Positions 1 to 5,996 of a stretch of DNA of 10,846 bases are shown here, one piece after another. The stretch's first letter is position 1. Every line of letters starts with the position of its first letter. A program made the position numbers and the translations under genes. The notes under the pieces were generated by a model. The model had not been told where the DNA came from. It saw only the letters and a list, made by a program, of their open reading frames with translations, and searched no databases. This DNA comes from Actinomycetes bacterium (GTDB lineage: Bacteria; Actinomycetota; Acidimicrobiia; Acidimicrobiales; RAAP-2): assembly GCA_021849435.1 (NCBI GenBank), contig JAJZSX010000052.1, forward strand, positions 1-10,846, in the 5' to 3' direction.

Positions 1-1
1 T

Positions 2-283
2 TTCCAAGTTTCGCTCGCGTCGACACCGTTGTTGGGCGTCGTGGCGCTCGGTGCCAATTCGGTGTCGGCCACAACGTCAGAAGTCACCACCAACTACCAC
101 GGCACTTGCGTCGGAGGCTATTACGGCGGCGCAGGGTCGGTTTACTGTCTAAGTTCGCGGTTGACGTCGACCGGAGTCGCGGAATTCAAGTCGACCGTAA
201 TTGTTGACACTAACTCTAATGATTGCTTTGCCGGGGGCGGCAATGACACGACCGTAGGATTCTACTGCGGGGACCCCTGTTAG
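2..283 (+). pseudogene. Secreted protein gene, start outside window, 3' end cut by the IS3 element
   Basis: The frame is open from base 2, so the true start lies upstream of the window. The visible N-terminal part reads as the end of a signal peptide (hydrophobic LLGVVALGA, then SVSA before TTSEV), followed by a small, Gly/Ser/Thr-rich extracellular domain with four cysteines before the junction that could pair in disulfides. Native sequence ends with the TAC codon at 263-265. The insertion element starts at 266 and supplies the last five codons and the TAG stop at 281-283. The product is therefore a truncated, exported protein of unknown function. I do not recognise the family. The base composition is less GC-rich than the metal genes further right. 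If the host site has only a 2-bp duplication (AC), the frame can be resumed at 1500, but the continuation does not look clearly protein-like. Confidence 0.5.
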
Positions 284-305
284 TGGTCCAGTGCGACTGA
301 GAGTC
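266..305. repeat. Terminal inverted repeat of the IS (orfB side)
   Basis: It starts TGCGGGGACCCCT and ends GCGACTGAGAGTC. Against the reverse complement of 1457-1497 it matches at roughly 33 of 41 positions with one gap. The inner GCGACTGAGAGTC block is identical in both ends, as expected for the transposase-binding part. The orfB stop codon (280-282) lies inside it. Confidence 0.8.
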
Positions 306-1116
306 GTTGTTGGTGTTGCTTCTGCCACAACTCCTTGAACTCGACCGGGGTCAGGTAGCAAAGAGAGCTGTGAAGACGTTCGTGATTGTATTCCTGTCGC
401 CAGCCCTCGATGAGGACCTGGGCTTCGAGCAGTGACTCGAAGAGGTGCCCGTTCAAGTACTCGTCGCGGATGCGTGAGTTGAATGATTCGATGTGGCCGT
501 TCTGCCAAGGTGATCCGGGATCGATGAAGGTGGTCAAAGCGTTGTTGAACTTGCACCAGTCGGCGATGGCGAAGGCCGCGAACTCGGGACCGTTGTCGCA
601 CCTGAGATAGGCCGGCGTGCCGTGTTGGGCTACCAGGCCGTCGAGCACGATCATCAGATCGTCGGCGGTGATGGAGCGCTCGACGTGAACGGCCAGGCAC
701 TCGCGCGTGAAGATGTCTTGGATGTTGAGCAACTTCAACGCCTTGCCGTCTCTCGTTTCGTCGAACTGGAAGTCCATCGCCCAGATGGCGTTGGGGCAGA
801 TGGGTGACATCGCCCCGACGTGCACCCCGAGTCCGCGCAGCGGCTTCTTGCGCTTGCGATAGGGAACTTTCAAGCCCTCTAAGCGCCACAGGCGTTGGAT
901 GCGCTTCTTGTTCACCCGGTGTCCCTCGCGGCGCCGGTGCTGATAGGCGCGCTTCCAGCCCCAGCGGGGATGCTCCTTCGCGAAGGCCACGAGCCAGCGA
1001 CGAAGTTCCTTCTCGTCGTCAGTGGGCAGCGGCGCCTCGAGGCGCTGAGTGGAACGGTGTTGACCCACGACGCGACAGGCCCGGCGTTCTTTCACCCCGA
1101 ACGTCTCTTCGAGCAT
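280..1116 (-). CDS. IS3-family transposase OrfB, DDE catalytic subunit
   Basis: This is the catalytic part of the transposase, which cuts and joins the element ends. Counted from the ATG at 1116 (278 aa), it has the N-terminal RRACRVVGQHRSTQR block and an HTH_21-like segment around residues 35-90. The RNase-H-fold core carries D115 (in WAMDFQ), D174 (in DNGPEF) and E210 (in NGHIESFN). D174 and E210 are separated by exactly 35 residues, the canonical spacing. The frame is open upstream of the ATG through GKLLTP to the slippery heptamer at 1152-1158, so the working product is probably the OrfAB fusion of about 380 aa made by -1 frameshifting. A separately initiated OrfB from 1116 is also possible. 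No internal damage is seen. Confidence 0.9.
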   Translation of the reverse strand: MLEETFGVKERRACRVVGQHRSTQRLEAPLPTDDEKELRRWLVAFAKEHPRWGWKRAYQHRRREGHRVNKKRIQRLWRLEGLKVPYRKRKKPLRGLGVHVGAMSPICPNAIWAMDFQFDETRDGKALKLLNIQDIFTRECLAVHVERSITADDLMIVLDGLVAQHGTPAYLRCDNGPEFAAFAIADWCKFNNALTTFIDPGSPWQNGHIESFNSRIRDEYLNGHLFESLLEAQVLIEGWRQEYNHERLHSSLCYLTPVEFKELWQKQHQQRLSVALDH

Positions 1117-1145
1117 GGTGACTGCTCGACGACGGGCGTTCGGGG

Positions 1146-1424
1146 TTAGAAGTTTCCCTTGGCGACCTCTTTGAGCATCGCGTTGTCGAGTGTGAGATCG
1201 GCGACGATTCGCTTCAAGCGGCCGTTCTCAGTCTCGAGCTCCTTCAGGCGCTTGGCGTCGTTGGCCTTCATGCCGCCGTATTGGCCCTTCCAGCGGTGCT
1301 GCGGGGACTCGGCGATCTCGAGATGCCGGCAAACCTCGGGAAGATCCTTGCCCTGGTTAAGCAACTTGTCGCCCTCGGCGAGTTTCCTGATCACCTGCTC
1401 GGGCGTGTGATGCCTCTGCTTCAT
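1146..1424 (-). CDS. IS3-family transposase OrfA, DNA-binding subunit
   Basis: The 92-aa protein is the DNA-binding and regulatory part of the IS3 transposase. Its N-terminal half (TPEQVIRKLAEGDKLL through LPEVCRHLEI) is the usual helix-turn-helix that recognises the element ends. The C-terminal half (residues about 55-85) is a leucine-repeat coiled coil used for OrfA/OrfAB multimers (KELETENGRLKRIVADL). The start is supported by an AGGAGG ribosome site five bases before the ATG at 1424. The protein ends KEVAKGNF followed by TAA, and the GGGAAAC frameshift heptamer overlaps these last codons. Confidence 0.88.
   Translation of the reverse strand: MKQRHHTPEQVIRKLAEGDKLLNQGKDLPEVCRHLEIAESPQHRWKGQYGGMKANDAKRLKELETENGRLKRIVADLTLDNAMLKEVAKGNF
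1152..1158 (-). other. Programmed -1 ribosomal frameshift heptamer GGGAAAC
   Basis: Read on the minus strand, the end of orfA is AAG GGA AAC TTC TAA. The heptamer G_GGA_AAC fits the X_XXY_YYZ pattern for -1 slippage. After slipping, the frame reads GGG AAA CTT CTA and runs without a stop into orfB. IS3 elements commonly make their OrfAB transposase this way. The heptamer is seen directly; its use is inferred. Confidence 0.7.
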
Positions 1425-1456
1425 GCTGTCCTCCTGGCTCCATTCTGGAGCATCGG

Positions 1457-1497
1457 GACTCTCAGTCGCGCTGGATCATTTCAGAGGGGACCCCGCA
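1457..1497. repeat. Terminal inverted repeat of the IS (orfA side)
   Basis: It begins GACTCTCAGTCGC and ends AGGGGACCCCGCA. Its reverse complement starts TGCGGGGTCCCCT and pairs with the other end at 266-305 with one gap. This end fixes the right boundary of the element at 1497. Confidence 0.8.
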
Positions 1498-1552
1498 ACT
1501 GGACGGTTGTTCACGGACATATCTGCGCTACTCCTAGCTATTTGGTGCACTC

Positions 1553-1588
1553 GATAGGGTACGAGAACGACTCTTCTCGTGCCCTATC
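1553..1588. repeat. Strong 15-bp hairpin with 6-nt loop
   Basis: The arms GATAGGGTACGAGAA (1553-1567) and TTCTCGTGCCCTATC (1574-1588) pair at 14 of 15 positions, and the one mismatch is a G-T type pair in RNA. The loop is CGACTC. There is no run of T after either arm, so a textbook intrinsic terminator is not shown. It lies 56 bp beyond the IS and could be the terminator of the interrupted secreted-protein gene, or a leftover of another mobile element. Confidence 0.55.
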
Positions 1589-1667
1589 ACCTGACCCTTC
1601 GGGAGAGGCAATCAGTACAGTCCGGACGTCGACACACCGCGCACGCATCCCATCCATGGACAGGCAA

Positions 1668-2105
1668 CTAGTGCCTTGCAGGGATCCGCGTCGGTGGCCG
1701 ACTACTTGGGATCGTCCGGTGGCCCCCGCCGGTGTCAAGGGGGTCAACTTGCAGGTTTGGCAAGCGCGCTCTGAGTCGCACCCGGTCTCCACCGGGCCAA
1801 CTCACTTTCACAACGGCTCCGCCCTCTGACGTGGTGGAGGCAGCCGAGCCGGCGAGGCCACTGAGCGTGTCCTGCACCACCGTCAGCCCAACCTGCCGCC
1901 CACCATTCGCGTTGACGTGAGCGCATGCAGAGTCCCCGCGGTGCTACATGGCGGTCGAGTACACCTGGTGGCTCTGCGGCGTTCTTCTCACCACGCCCCT
2001 GACCTCGATAGTCACGTGAATCTGAGAGGGCTCCAATGCCCAGCGGCTGTTGGTCACCGCATCAGGCGACCTCGAGGTGCTGATGCGCTCCTTGCTGAGC
2101 TTCAT
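1668..2105 (-). pseudogene. Possible decayed gene with an in-frame TAG
   Basis: One minus-strand frame runs from an ATG at 2105 to a stop at 1668 and is interrupted only by TAG at 1944-1946. The first part reads RWALEPSQIHVTIEVRG. The second includes GGRQVGLTVVQDTLSG and VVKVSWPGGDRVRLRARLP, which look like beta-rich protein and use GC-rich third positions. No family is recognised and no good ribosome site was found. The start region overlaps the plus-strand fragment at 2026-2214, and both cannot be native there. This is weak evidence for a remnant, not a functional gene. Confidence 0.22.
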
Positions 2106-2214
2106 CGACGCCGAGTGGGACTACTTCCTGATGCCGTTCCAGGACGAGGGCGCTCAGGTCACCTACGGGGAGCACCTGGTCGCTTTGATTGCCGCGGCCG
2201 GCCCATCTCTCTGA
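2026..2214 (+). pseudogene. Small protein or 3' gene fragment, probably frameshifted at its start
   Basis: The frame from 2026 to the TGA at 2212-2214 has strongly GC-biased third positions and a convincing sequence (QRLLVTASGDLEVLM, then SFIDAEWDYFLMPF and YGEHLVALIAAAG). It has no in-frame ATG near its beginning. A good ribosome site, GAGAGGG, stands seven bases before an ATG at 2036, but that ATG is in another frame. A single missing base in the CCC after this ATG would give a complete protein of about 60 aa. An internal ATG at 2083 would give 43 aa. Function is unknown. It converges on the three-gene operon that ends at 2333. Confidence 0.35.
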
Positions 2215-2332
2215 CGACGAATTGCTCCATTTGGCCAGTGTCCACGCCGCGGCACTGTCTTCTAAGCCCAGTAGCCGCTCGCCGCCCCGCGAATCCCTTC
2301 AGCAGCGCACCGTCCGTTTGAACTTCGCCAAT

Positions 2333-2707
2333 TCACTCGTCGATTGAAGTTGGGCAGTGCTCGCTCAGGATGAACTTCACCCGCTCGTGGTGCTCCTGAC
2401 ACTTCCGCGTCGCCTCGCGAATCCAGAGCCTCGAGTACGCATCGAGATCATCAAGCGCCAGGAGTTCGATGGCACAACGCAGGGTAGCGATTACCGCTTG
2501 CTGGCACCTGATGACGACTTCGTGGACCTCCTCCTTGGTCCAATCGCGGGCGGTGCTTCGAGTGGGGAGCAAGGTTGCTTCGCAATTAGCCTCACCGATC
2601 AAGCGGTTAAGCGTGGTCGAGAGTTCGAGTTCCCGCGCGGGTACCCGGGTGATGGTCTCTCTCCTCGGTCGGTTCACGCCACCGGCGCCACGTGGCTCGG
2701 ACTTCAT
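2333..2707 (-). CDS. Paralogue A of an unrecognised small helical protein family
   Basis: This is the last gene of a three-gene operon. The start is taken as the ATG at 2707, because it overlaps the stop of the preceding gene as ATGA. An in-frame ATG four codons earlier is less likely. The 124-aa protein has a basic, probably disordered N-terminus (residues 1-28), then a mostly helical core. Conserved with both neighbours at identical spacing are LP (47-48), W56, C68, A71, R93, C103 and E116. Cysteines 78 and His106/107 add possible ligands. There is no signal peptide and no membrane segment, so it is probably cytoplasmic. The DDLD stretch (86-89) is shared with paralogue C. I do not recognise a named family. 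A metal-binding helical bundle or a small partner of the efflux system is only an inference from the cysteines and the neighbourhood. Confidence 0.72.
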   Translation of the reverse strand: MKSEPRGAGGVNRPRRETITRVPARELELSTTLNRLIGEANCEATLLPTRSTARDWTKEEVHEVVIRCQQAVIATLRCAIELLALDDLDAYSRLWIREATRKCQEHHERVKFILSEHCPTSIDE

Positions 2708-3093
2708 AGCTCGGCCCATGAACTCGGCAACTTCTCACCGGCCAGCGGCAGAAGCTCTGTGGAGACGCGGTCGATGAAGAGGTGGACGCCGATGCACTGG
2801 TAGATCACCGACTCCACGTCGATCCTCAGGTTGGGGGGCACGTAAGGGCTCGTGTTGATCTCGAGGACGCACCGCCAGACGTCGCCCAGCGCATGGTGGC
2901 ATTCGGCAACGTCGCGAAAGAAATCACTTCGGGTCCACTGAGCGATGTTCTGATGGGTGGGCAACGCTGCCTTTCTCCTCTGCATTTCGTCGACGAGACC
3001 TCGCAGGTAGTCGCGCCAGTCGAGGTCGTGGGTTTGTGCAAGATCCATCATCGTGGGGCTCCCGTCTTGTGAGTCGGTGGGCATGGTGGCCAT
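2704..3093 (-). CDS. Paralogue B of an unrecognised small helical protein family
   Basis: This is the middle gene of the operon. The ATG at 3093 shares one base with the upstream stop (TGATG), and its own stop overlaps the next start by four bases, so the three genes are very likely translated together. The 129-aa protein has an acidic N-terminus (residues 1-28), a helix with LRGLVDEM that aligns with LNRLIGEA of paralogue A, and then the family core: LP (44-45), W53, C65, A68, R90, C100 and E113. C75 aligns with C78 of paralogue A, and His66, His67 and His103 lie near conserved cysteines. The central loop differs from the other two (TSPYVPP in place of an Asp-rich turn), which suggests that the copies have diverged in role. 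There is no export signal. Function is unknown. Confidence 0.75.
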   Translation of the reverse strand: MATMPTDSQDGSPTMMDLAQTHDLDWRDYLRGLVDEMQRRKAALPTHQNIAQWTRSDFFRDVAECHHALGDVWRCVLEINTSPYVPPNLRIDVESVIYQCIGVHLFIDRVSTELLPLAGEKLPSSWAEL

Positions 3094-3410
3094 CAGTTGA
3101 CGTACAGCATGAGTTCGGACTGGACGAAGTCGACCTCGACTTGGCAGTCCGAGCACGCCGCCGCGGCGAATACGCTGGCCGCCCGAGATGACTCGTCGAT
3201 GTCGTCCGCCGCCTCGAGGTCATCGATGCTCTTCCGTACGTCGTCAATGGCGAGCCGGCATCGCTCGATGCCTGCCTTGACGTCGTCGTAGTGCCACTGA
3301 TGGATGCTGCACCACGAGGGCAGTTCCTGGACTGCGTCCATCATGATGGTGGTCATGAGGTACACCTTGATGCGCTGGTTGGTCTGTCGATCCTCTGTTA
3401 CGTGTGTCAT
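3093..3410 (-). CDS. Paralogue C of an unrecognised small helical protein family
   Basis: This is the first gene of the operon. The ATG at 3410 has a good ribosome site (AAGGGG, spacing about four to six bases), so translation of the operon starts here. The 105-aa protein carries the family core with the same spacing as the other two: LP (30-31), W39, C51, A54, R76, C86 and E99. It lacks the middle cysteine (S61 there) but has an extra pair in ACSDC (C86, C89), and an Asp-rich helix turn (IDDLEAADDID). It has no signal peptide. It lies about 300 bp downstream of the ATPase gene on the same strand, so it could be on a long read-through transcript or have its own promoter in 3411-3712. Function is unknown. 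Confidence 0.75.
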   Translation of the reverse strand: MTHVTEDRQTNQRIKVYLMTTIMMDAVQELPSWCSIHQWHYDDVKAGIERCRLAIDDVRKSIDDLEAADDIDESSRAASVFAAAACSDCQVEVDFVQSELMLYVN

Positions 3411-3712
3411 TGATCCCCTTCAGGGCAGGTGACTCCGGTCAGCTTGTTGTGGATTTCGATGTTCAACTGCGGCGAGCGCATTCGCTGCTCGCGAGTGGGA
3501 CAGTGCTACCTCCTCTCTGCAGGCCGACGCCGTCACGTTTGGGTGCCGCCGCGTTTGGGTTGGCACCCAGGACATCTTGTGAACCTGCAATTCGGGATCA
3601 CAATGCTGGGGTGGGCGATCTCGTGCACTCGCCGCTTAGGTCGAAAGGATGGCACTTGTCGCCAGCTCGGTCCTGCGCAGTTCCCCCTGACCGTCCTGTA
3701 AACGTGCTGAGG
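3411..3712. other. Intergenic region between ATPase and three-gene operon
   Basis: No convincing gene is seen in these 302 bases. Open frames here continue as shadows over the ATPase. The region should hold the promoter of the three-gene operon on the minus strand, but no clear -35/-10 pair stands out. An inverted repeat GGGTGCC (3541-3547) with GGCACCC (3562-3568) could form a short stem with a 14-nt loop. It has no T tract, so I do not call it a terminator. Confidence 0.4.
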
Positions 3713-5650
3713 TTAACGCCGGGCCAACCGCAGACCATTGCCAATCACGAGCAGCTCAGAGAGCTCGTGCGCGGCCACCGCCACCGGAAGGTTCAGGGCG
3801 CCGAACAGGGCGCCAGGCACTAGGACTACCAGGATCGCCAGTCCAAGCGCGATGTTCTGCTGGACGATCCTTCGGGTTCGCCGTCCGATGCGTATGGCCT
3901 CGGTCAGTTTCGAGAGGTCGTCTGCCATGAGCGCGACGTCGGCAGTCTCGAGGGCGACATCGCTGCCGGCGGTCCCCATGGCGATACCAACTGATGCTGC
4001 CGCCAGGGCCGGCGCGTCGTTCACGCCGTCGCCCACCATGGCAACATGCCCGAACTCGGCGACCAATTCGCTGACGATTCGCGACTTATCCTCGGGCGCA
4101 AGTTGGGCCCTGACATCGTCGATCCCGACCTCCTCGGCGATCGTCCTCGCGGTTGTCTCATTGTCGCCGGTGAGCATAACGAGAAGGTCAACACCGGCTC
4201 GACGCAAATCGGCCATGGCCGCGTTCGCCCCGGTTCGCACCGCGTCGGCGATGCCCAGGACTCCCCACACTTCGCCGTCAACGGCGACGACCACTGCCGT
4301 GCGCCCCGCGACCTGGAAGCGAGGCACCGTCGCGGTAAGGCTGTCGAGTACGACACCCTGCCGGTCCATGTGCCCTGGCGACCCAATCACCACCTCACGC
4401 CCATCGACGAGGCCGCGTGCTCCGACACCGGTGAGCGCCTCGAAGTCCTCGGCGGGCGTCACCACGATCCCCGCGTTCTCGGCAAAGGCGAGCACCGCAC
4501 GGGCCAGCGGGTGCTCTGAGCGCGCCTCGACTGCCGCAGCCAGCTGGACGACCTCGTCGATGCTGTGCCCGCTCGACGTTTCGACGTCAACGAGTCGGGG
4601 CTGGGCCTGGGTGATCGTACCCGTCTTGTCAAGAGCCAGCACGCGCACCCTGGCAAGTTCTTCGAGGTAGACGCCGCCCTTGATCAAGATTCCCTTACGG
4701 CTCGCATTGCCAATGGCCGCGACGTAGCTGATCGGGATCGCGATCACCAACGCACATGGGGCGGCAGCGACGATGACGGTCGCCGCCCTTTCCGCCCACG
4801 TTGTCCAATCCCCGGTCGTCGCGCCACCAAGGACCACCACGAGGATGCCCGTGAGCAGCACCGCCGGGGAGTACCTTCGGGCGAACCGGCTCATGAACTG
4901 CTCGCCCCGACCCTTCTCCTCCTGGGCCGCGGTGACCAGGCGCACGATCTTGGCCAGCGTGTTGTCGGCCGTCGTCGCCGTTGCTTCCACCACGAGGGCG
5001 CCCGTCGTGTTCAGTGTGCCCGCGAACACCTGGTCGGCCACACGTTTGTCTACCGGTAGGGATTCTCCGGTGATCGTTGCTTCGTTCACGGCCGAGCGCC
5101 CCTCGATGACCGTGCCGTCCGTGGCCACGCACTGGCCCGGCCGAACGACGAACCGGTCGCCGACCCTGAGGGCCGCCAGGGCGACTTCCACCTCTTGGCC
5201 GTTGACCAGTCTCATGACCATCTTTGGAGCGAGATCCATGAGCGCGCGGATTGCGCCTCGTGTCCGGTCCTCCGTGAACTCCTCCAGCGCCTCGCTGATC
5301 GAGTACAAGAACGCGAGGGCGGCTGCCTCGCCCCACAGGCCCAACCCTCCGGCGGCGAATGCCGCAATGGTCATGAGCAGCTCGATGCAGACCTTCCGCT
5401 CCTCGCGCAGCTCCTTGAACGCGGCGACCGCGAAGAAGCGTGCTCCCGCTAGCGTCGCCGCGACAAACACGAGCGTGACCCATGTCCCGCGTGCGCCGCT
5501 GCGCTCGGCAACGAATCCGACTCCCGCGAACAGTCCCGACAGCGCCGCCCATCGGACCGGGCGATTCTCCCACGGGTGTTCGGGCGCCTCACGGCCCTCG
5601 TCGCCGGTGGGTCCATTCGGTTGCTCGGCGCCGCGCGCTACTTCCGTCAA
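3713..5650 (-). CDS. P1B-type heavy-metal translocating ATPase with APC membrane motif
   Basis: This integral membrane pump exports a soft or transition metal ion using ATP. From the proposed TTG start at 5650 (645 aa), the order is: no N-terminal HMA or Cys-rich metal-binding domain; four hydrophobic segments before residue 125; actuator TGES 194-197; a membrane pair with APC at 297-299; phosphorylation motif DKTGT 341-345; SEHP with His380-Pro381; nucleotide-domain TGDN 494-497; GDGVND 540-545; and last membrane helices with HELSE 628-632. All catalytic motifs are intact. APC replaces the usual CPC, and the last helix has His-Glu but no acidic DxG, so it is not a standard CadA/ZntA pump and somewhat resembles the mycobacterial CtpG type. 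The frame stays open to GTG at 5767, but those extra 39 codons overlap the broken regulator. The TTG overlaps the regulator stop as TTGA, a common coupling. Cd, Zn, Pb or Co is the likely cargo, by context. Confidence 0.93.
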   Translation of the reverse strand: MTEVARGAEQPNGPTGDEGREAPEHPWENRPVRWAALSGLFAGVGFVAERSGARGTWVTLVFVAATLAGARFFAVAAFKELREERKVCIELLMTIAAFAAGGLGLWGEAAALAFLYSISEALEEFTEDRTRGAIRALMDLAPKMVMRLVNGQEVEVALAALRVGDRFVVRPGQCVATDGTVIEGRSAVNEATITGESLPVDKRVADQVFAGTLNTTGALVVEATATTADNTLAKIVRLVTAAQEEKGRGEQFMSRFARRYSPAVLLTGILVVVLGGATTGDWTTWAERAATVIVAAAPCALVIAIPISYVAAIGNASRKGILIKGGVYLEELARVRVLALDKTGTITQAQPRLVDVETSSGHSIDEVVQLAAAVEARSEHPLARAVLAFAENAGIVVTPAEDFEALTGVGARGLVDGREVVIGSPGHMDRQGVVLDSLTATVPRFQVAGRTAVVVAVDGEVWGVLGIADAVRTGANAAMADLRRAGVDLLVMLTGDNETTARTIAEEVGIDDVRAQLAPEDKSRIVSELVAEFGHVAMVGDGVNDAPALAAASVGIAMGTAGSDVALETADVALMADDLSKLTEAIRIGRRTRRIVQQNIALGLAILVVLVPGALFGALNLPVAVAAHELSELLVIGNGLRLARR

Positions 5651-5990
5651 GGTCGCCGCCGCGGGGCGCGATAGTGCAGGCACAACTCCACCCGTTGGTC
5701 CGTGCGGGCCAGTAAATCCACGGCAGCCCGAATCACCCCGACTACCTCGGGCTCTGCGATCCGGCACTAAATCGCAGGGCCCACAGGGCGATTGGACACC
5801 ATCCCGCAGTCCTTGAGGCGCGCCAGGTGTTCCGAGACGTTGCCCGGGGATCCCCGCTTCGACCTTCTGAATCAGTTACCCATAACACACGGTGGGTGGG
5901 CGCCACCAGGATCGCCAGGCGAGTCGGTTCCGCGAACCTTCGAAATAACTTGGCGACGAGGTGAACGTCCAAGGCAATTCTGGCGGGCAC
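5647..5990 (-). pseudogene. Broken ArsR/SmtB-family metal sensor upstream of the ATPase
   Basis: Starting at GTG 5990 with GGAG six bases upstream (or TTG 5996), the frame reads VAKLFRRFAEPTRLAILV, the classic first helices of an ArsR-family repressor. It goes out of frame near 5866-5873. In another frame the protein resumes with the recognition helix and following strands (GNVSEHLARLKDCGMV, then SNRPVG), meets a TAG at 5767-5769 where family members have a tryptophan or tyrosine, and continues with RIAEPEVVGVIRAAVDLL to a TGA at 5647-5649. Adding one base at the first break and reading through the TAG would restore a protein of about 115 aa. The gene abuts the ATPase start and was clearly its regulator. 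As written it makes no full repressor. A sequencing error could explain the frameshift but hardly both lesions. Confidence 0.82.
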
Positions 5991-5996
5991 GGGCAA

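Larger units (their letters stand above)
266..1497 (-). mobile_element. Complete IS3-family insertion sequence (1232 bp)
   Basis: The element is bounded by imperfect terminal inverted repeats of about 40 bp that begin TGCGGGG and end CCCCGCA, which gives the TG...CA tips typical of IS3 elements. Inside, on the minus strand, are orfA (helix-turn-helix plus leucine-rich coiled coil) and orfB (integrase-type DDE transposase), overlapping through a -1 frameshift signal. Both frames are intact, so the element could still be active. The flanks read ...TTCTAC before and ACTGG after. Only AC is shared, so the expected 3-4 bp target duplication is not clear. This may mean that one flank has been rearranged since insertion. 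The IS3 subgroup was not determined. Confidence 0.88.

Noticed and set aside
149..889. 246-aa minus-strand frame over the transposase
   Set aside because: Arg/His-rich alternative frame of orfB, which carries the real D,D(35)E residues.
3541..3568. GGGTGCC/GGCACCC stem considered as the ATPase terminator
   Set aside because: The loop is 14 nt, the stem is short and no T tract follows on either strand.
3738..5816. Long plus-strand open frames opposite the ATPase (310 aa and 347 aa)
   Set aside because: They are Ser/Thr/Arg/Pro-rich antisense shadows of a GC-rich gene with intact P-type ATPase motifs, and have no domain of their own.
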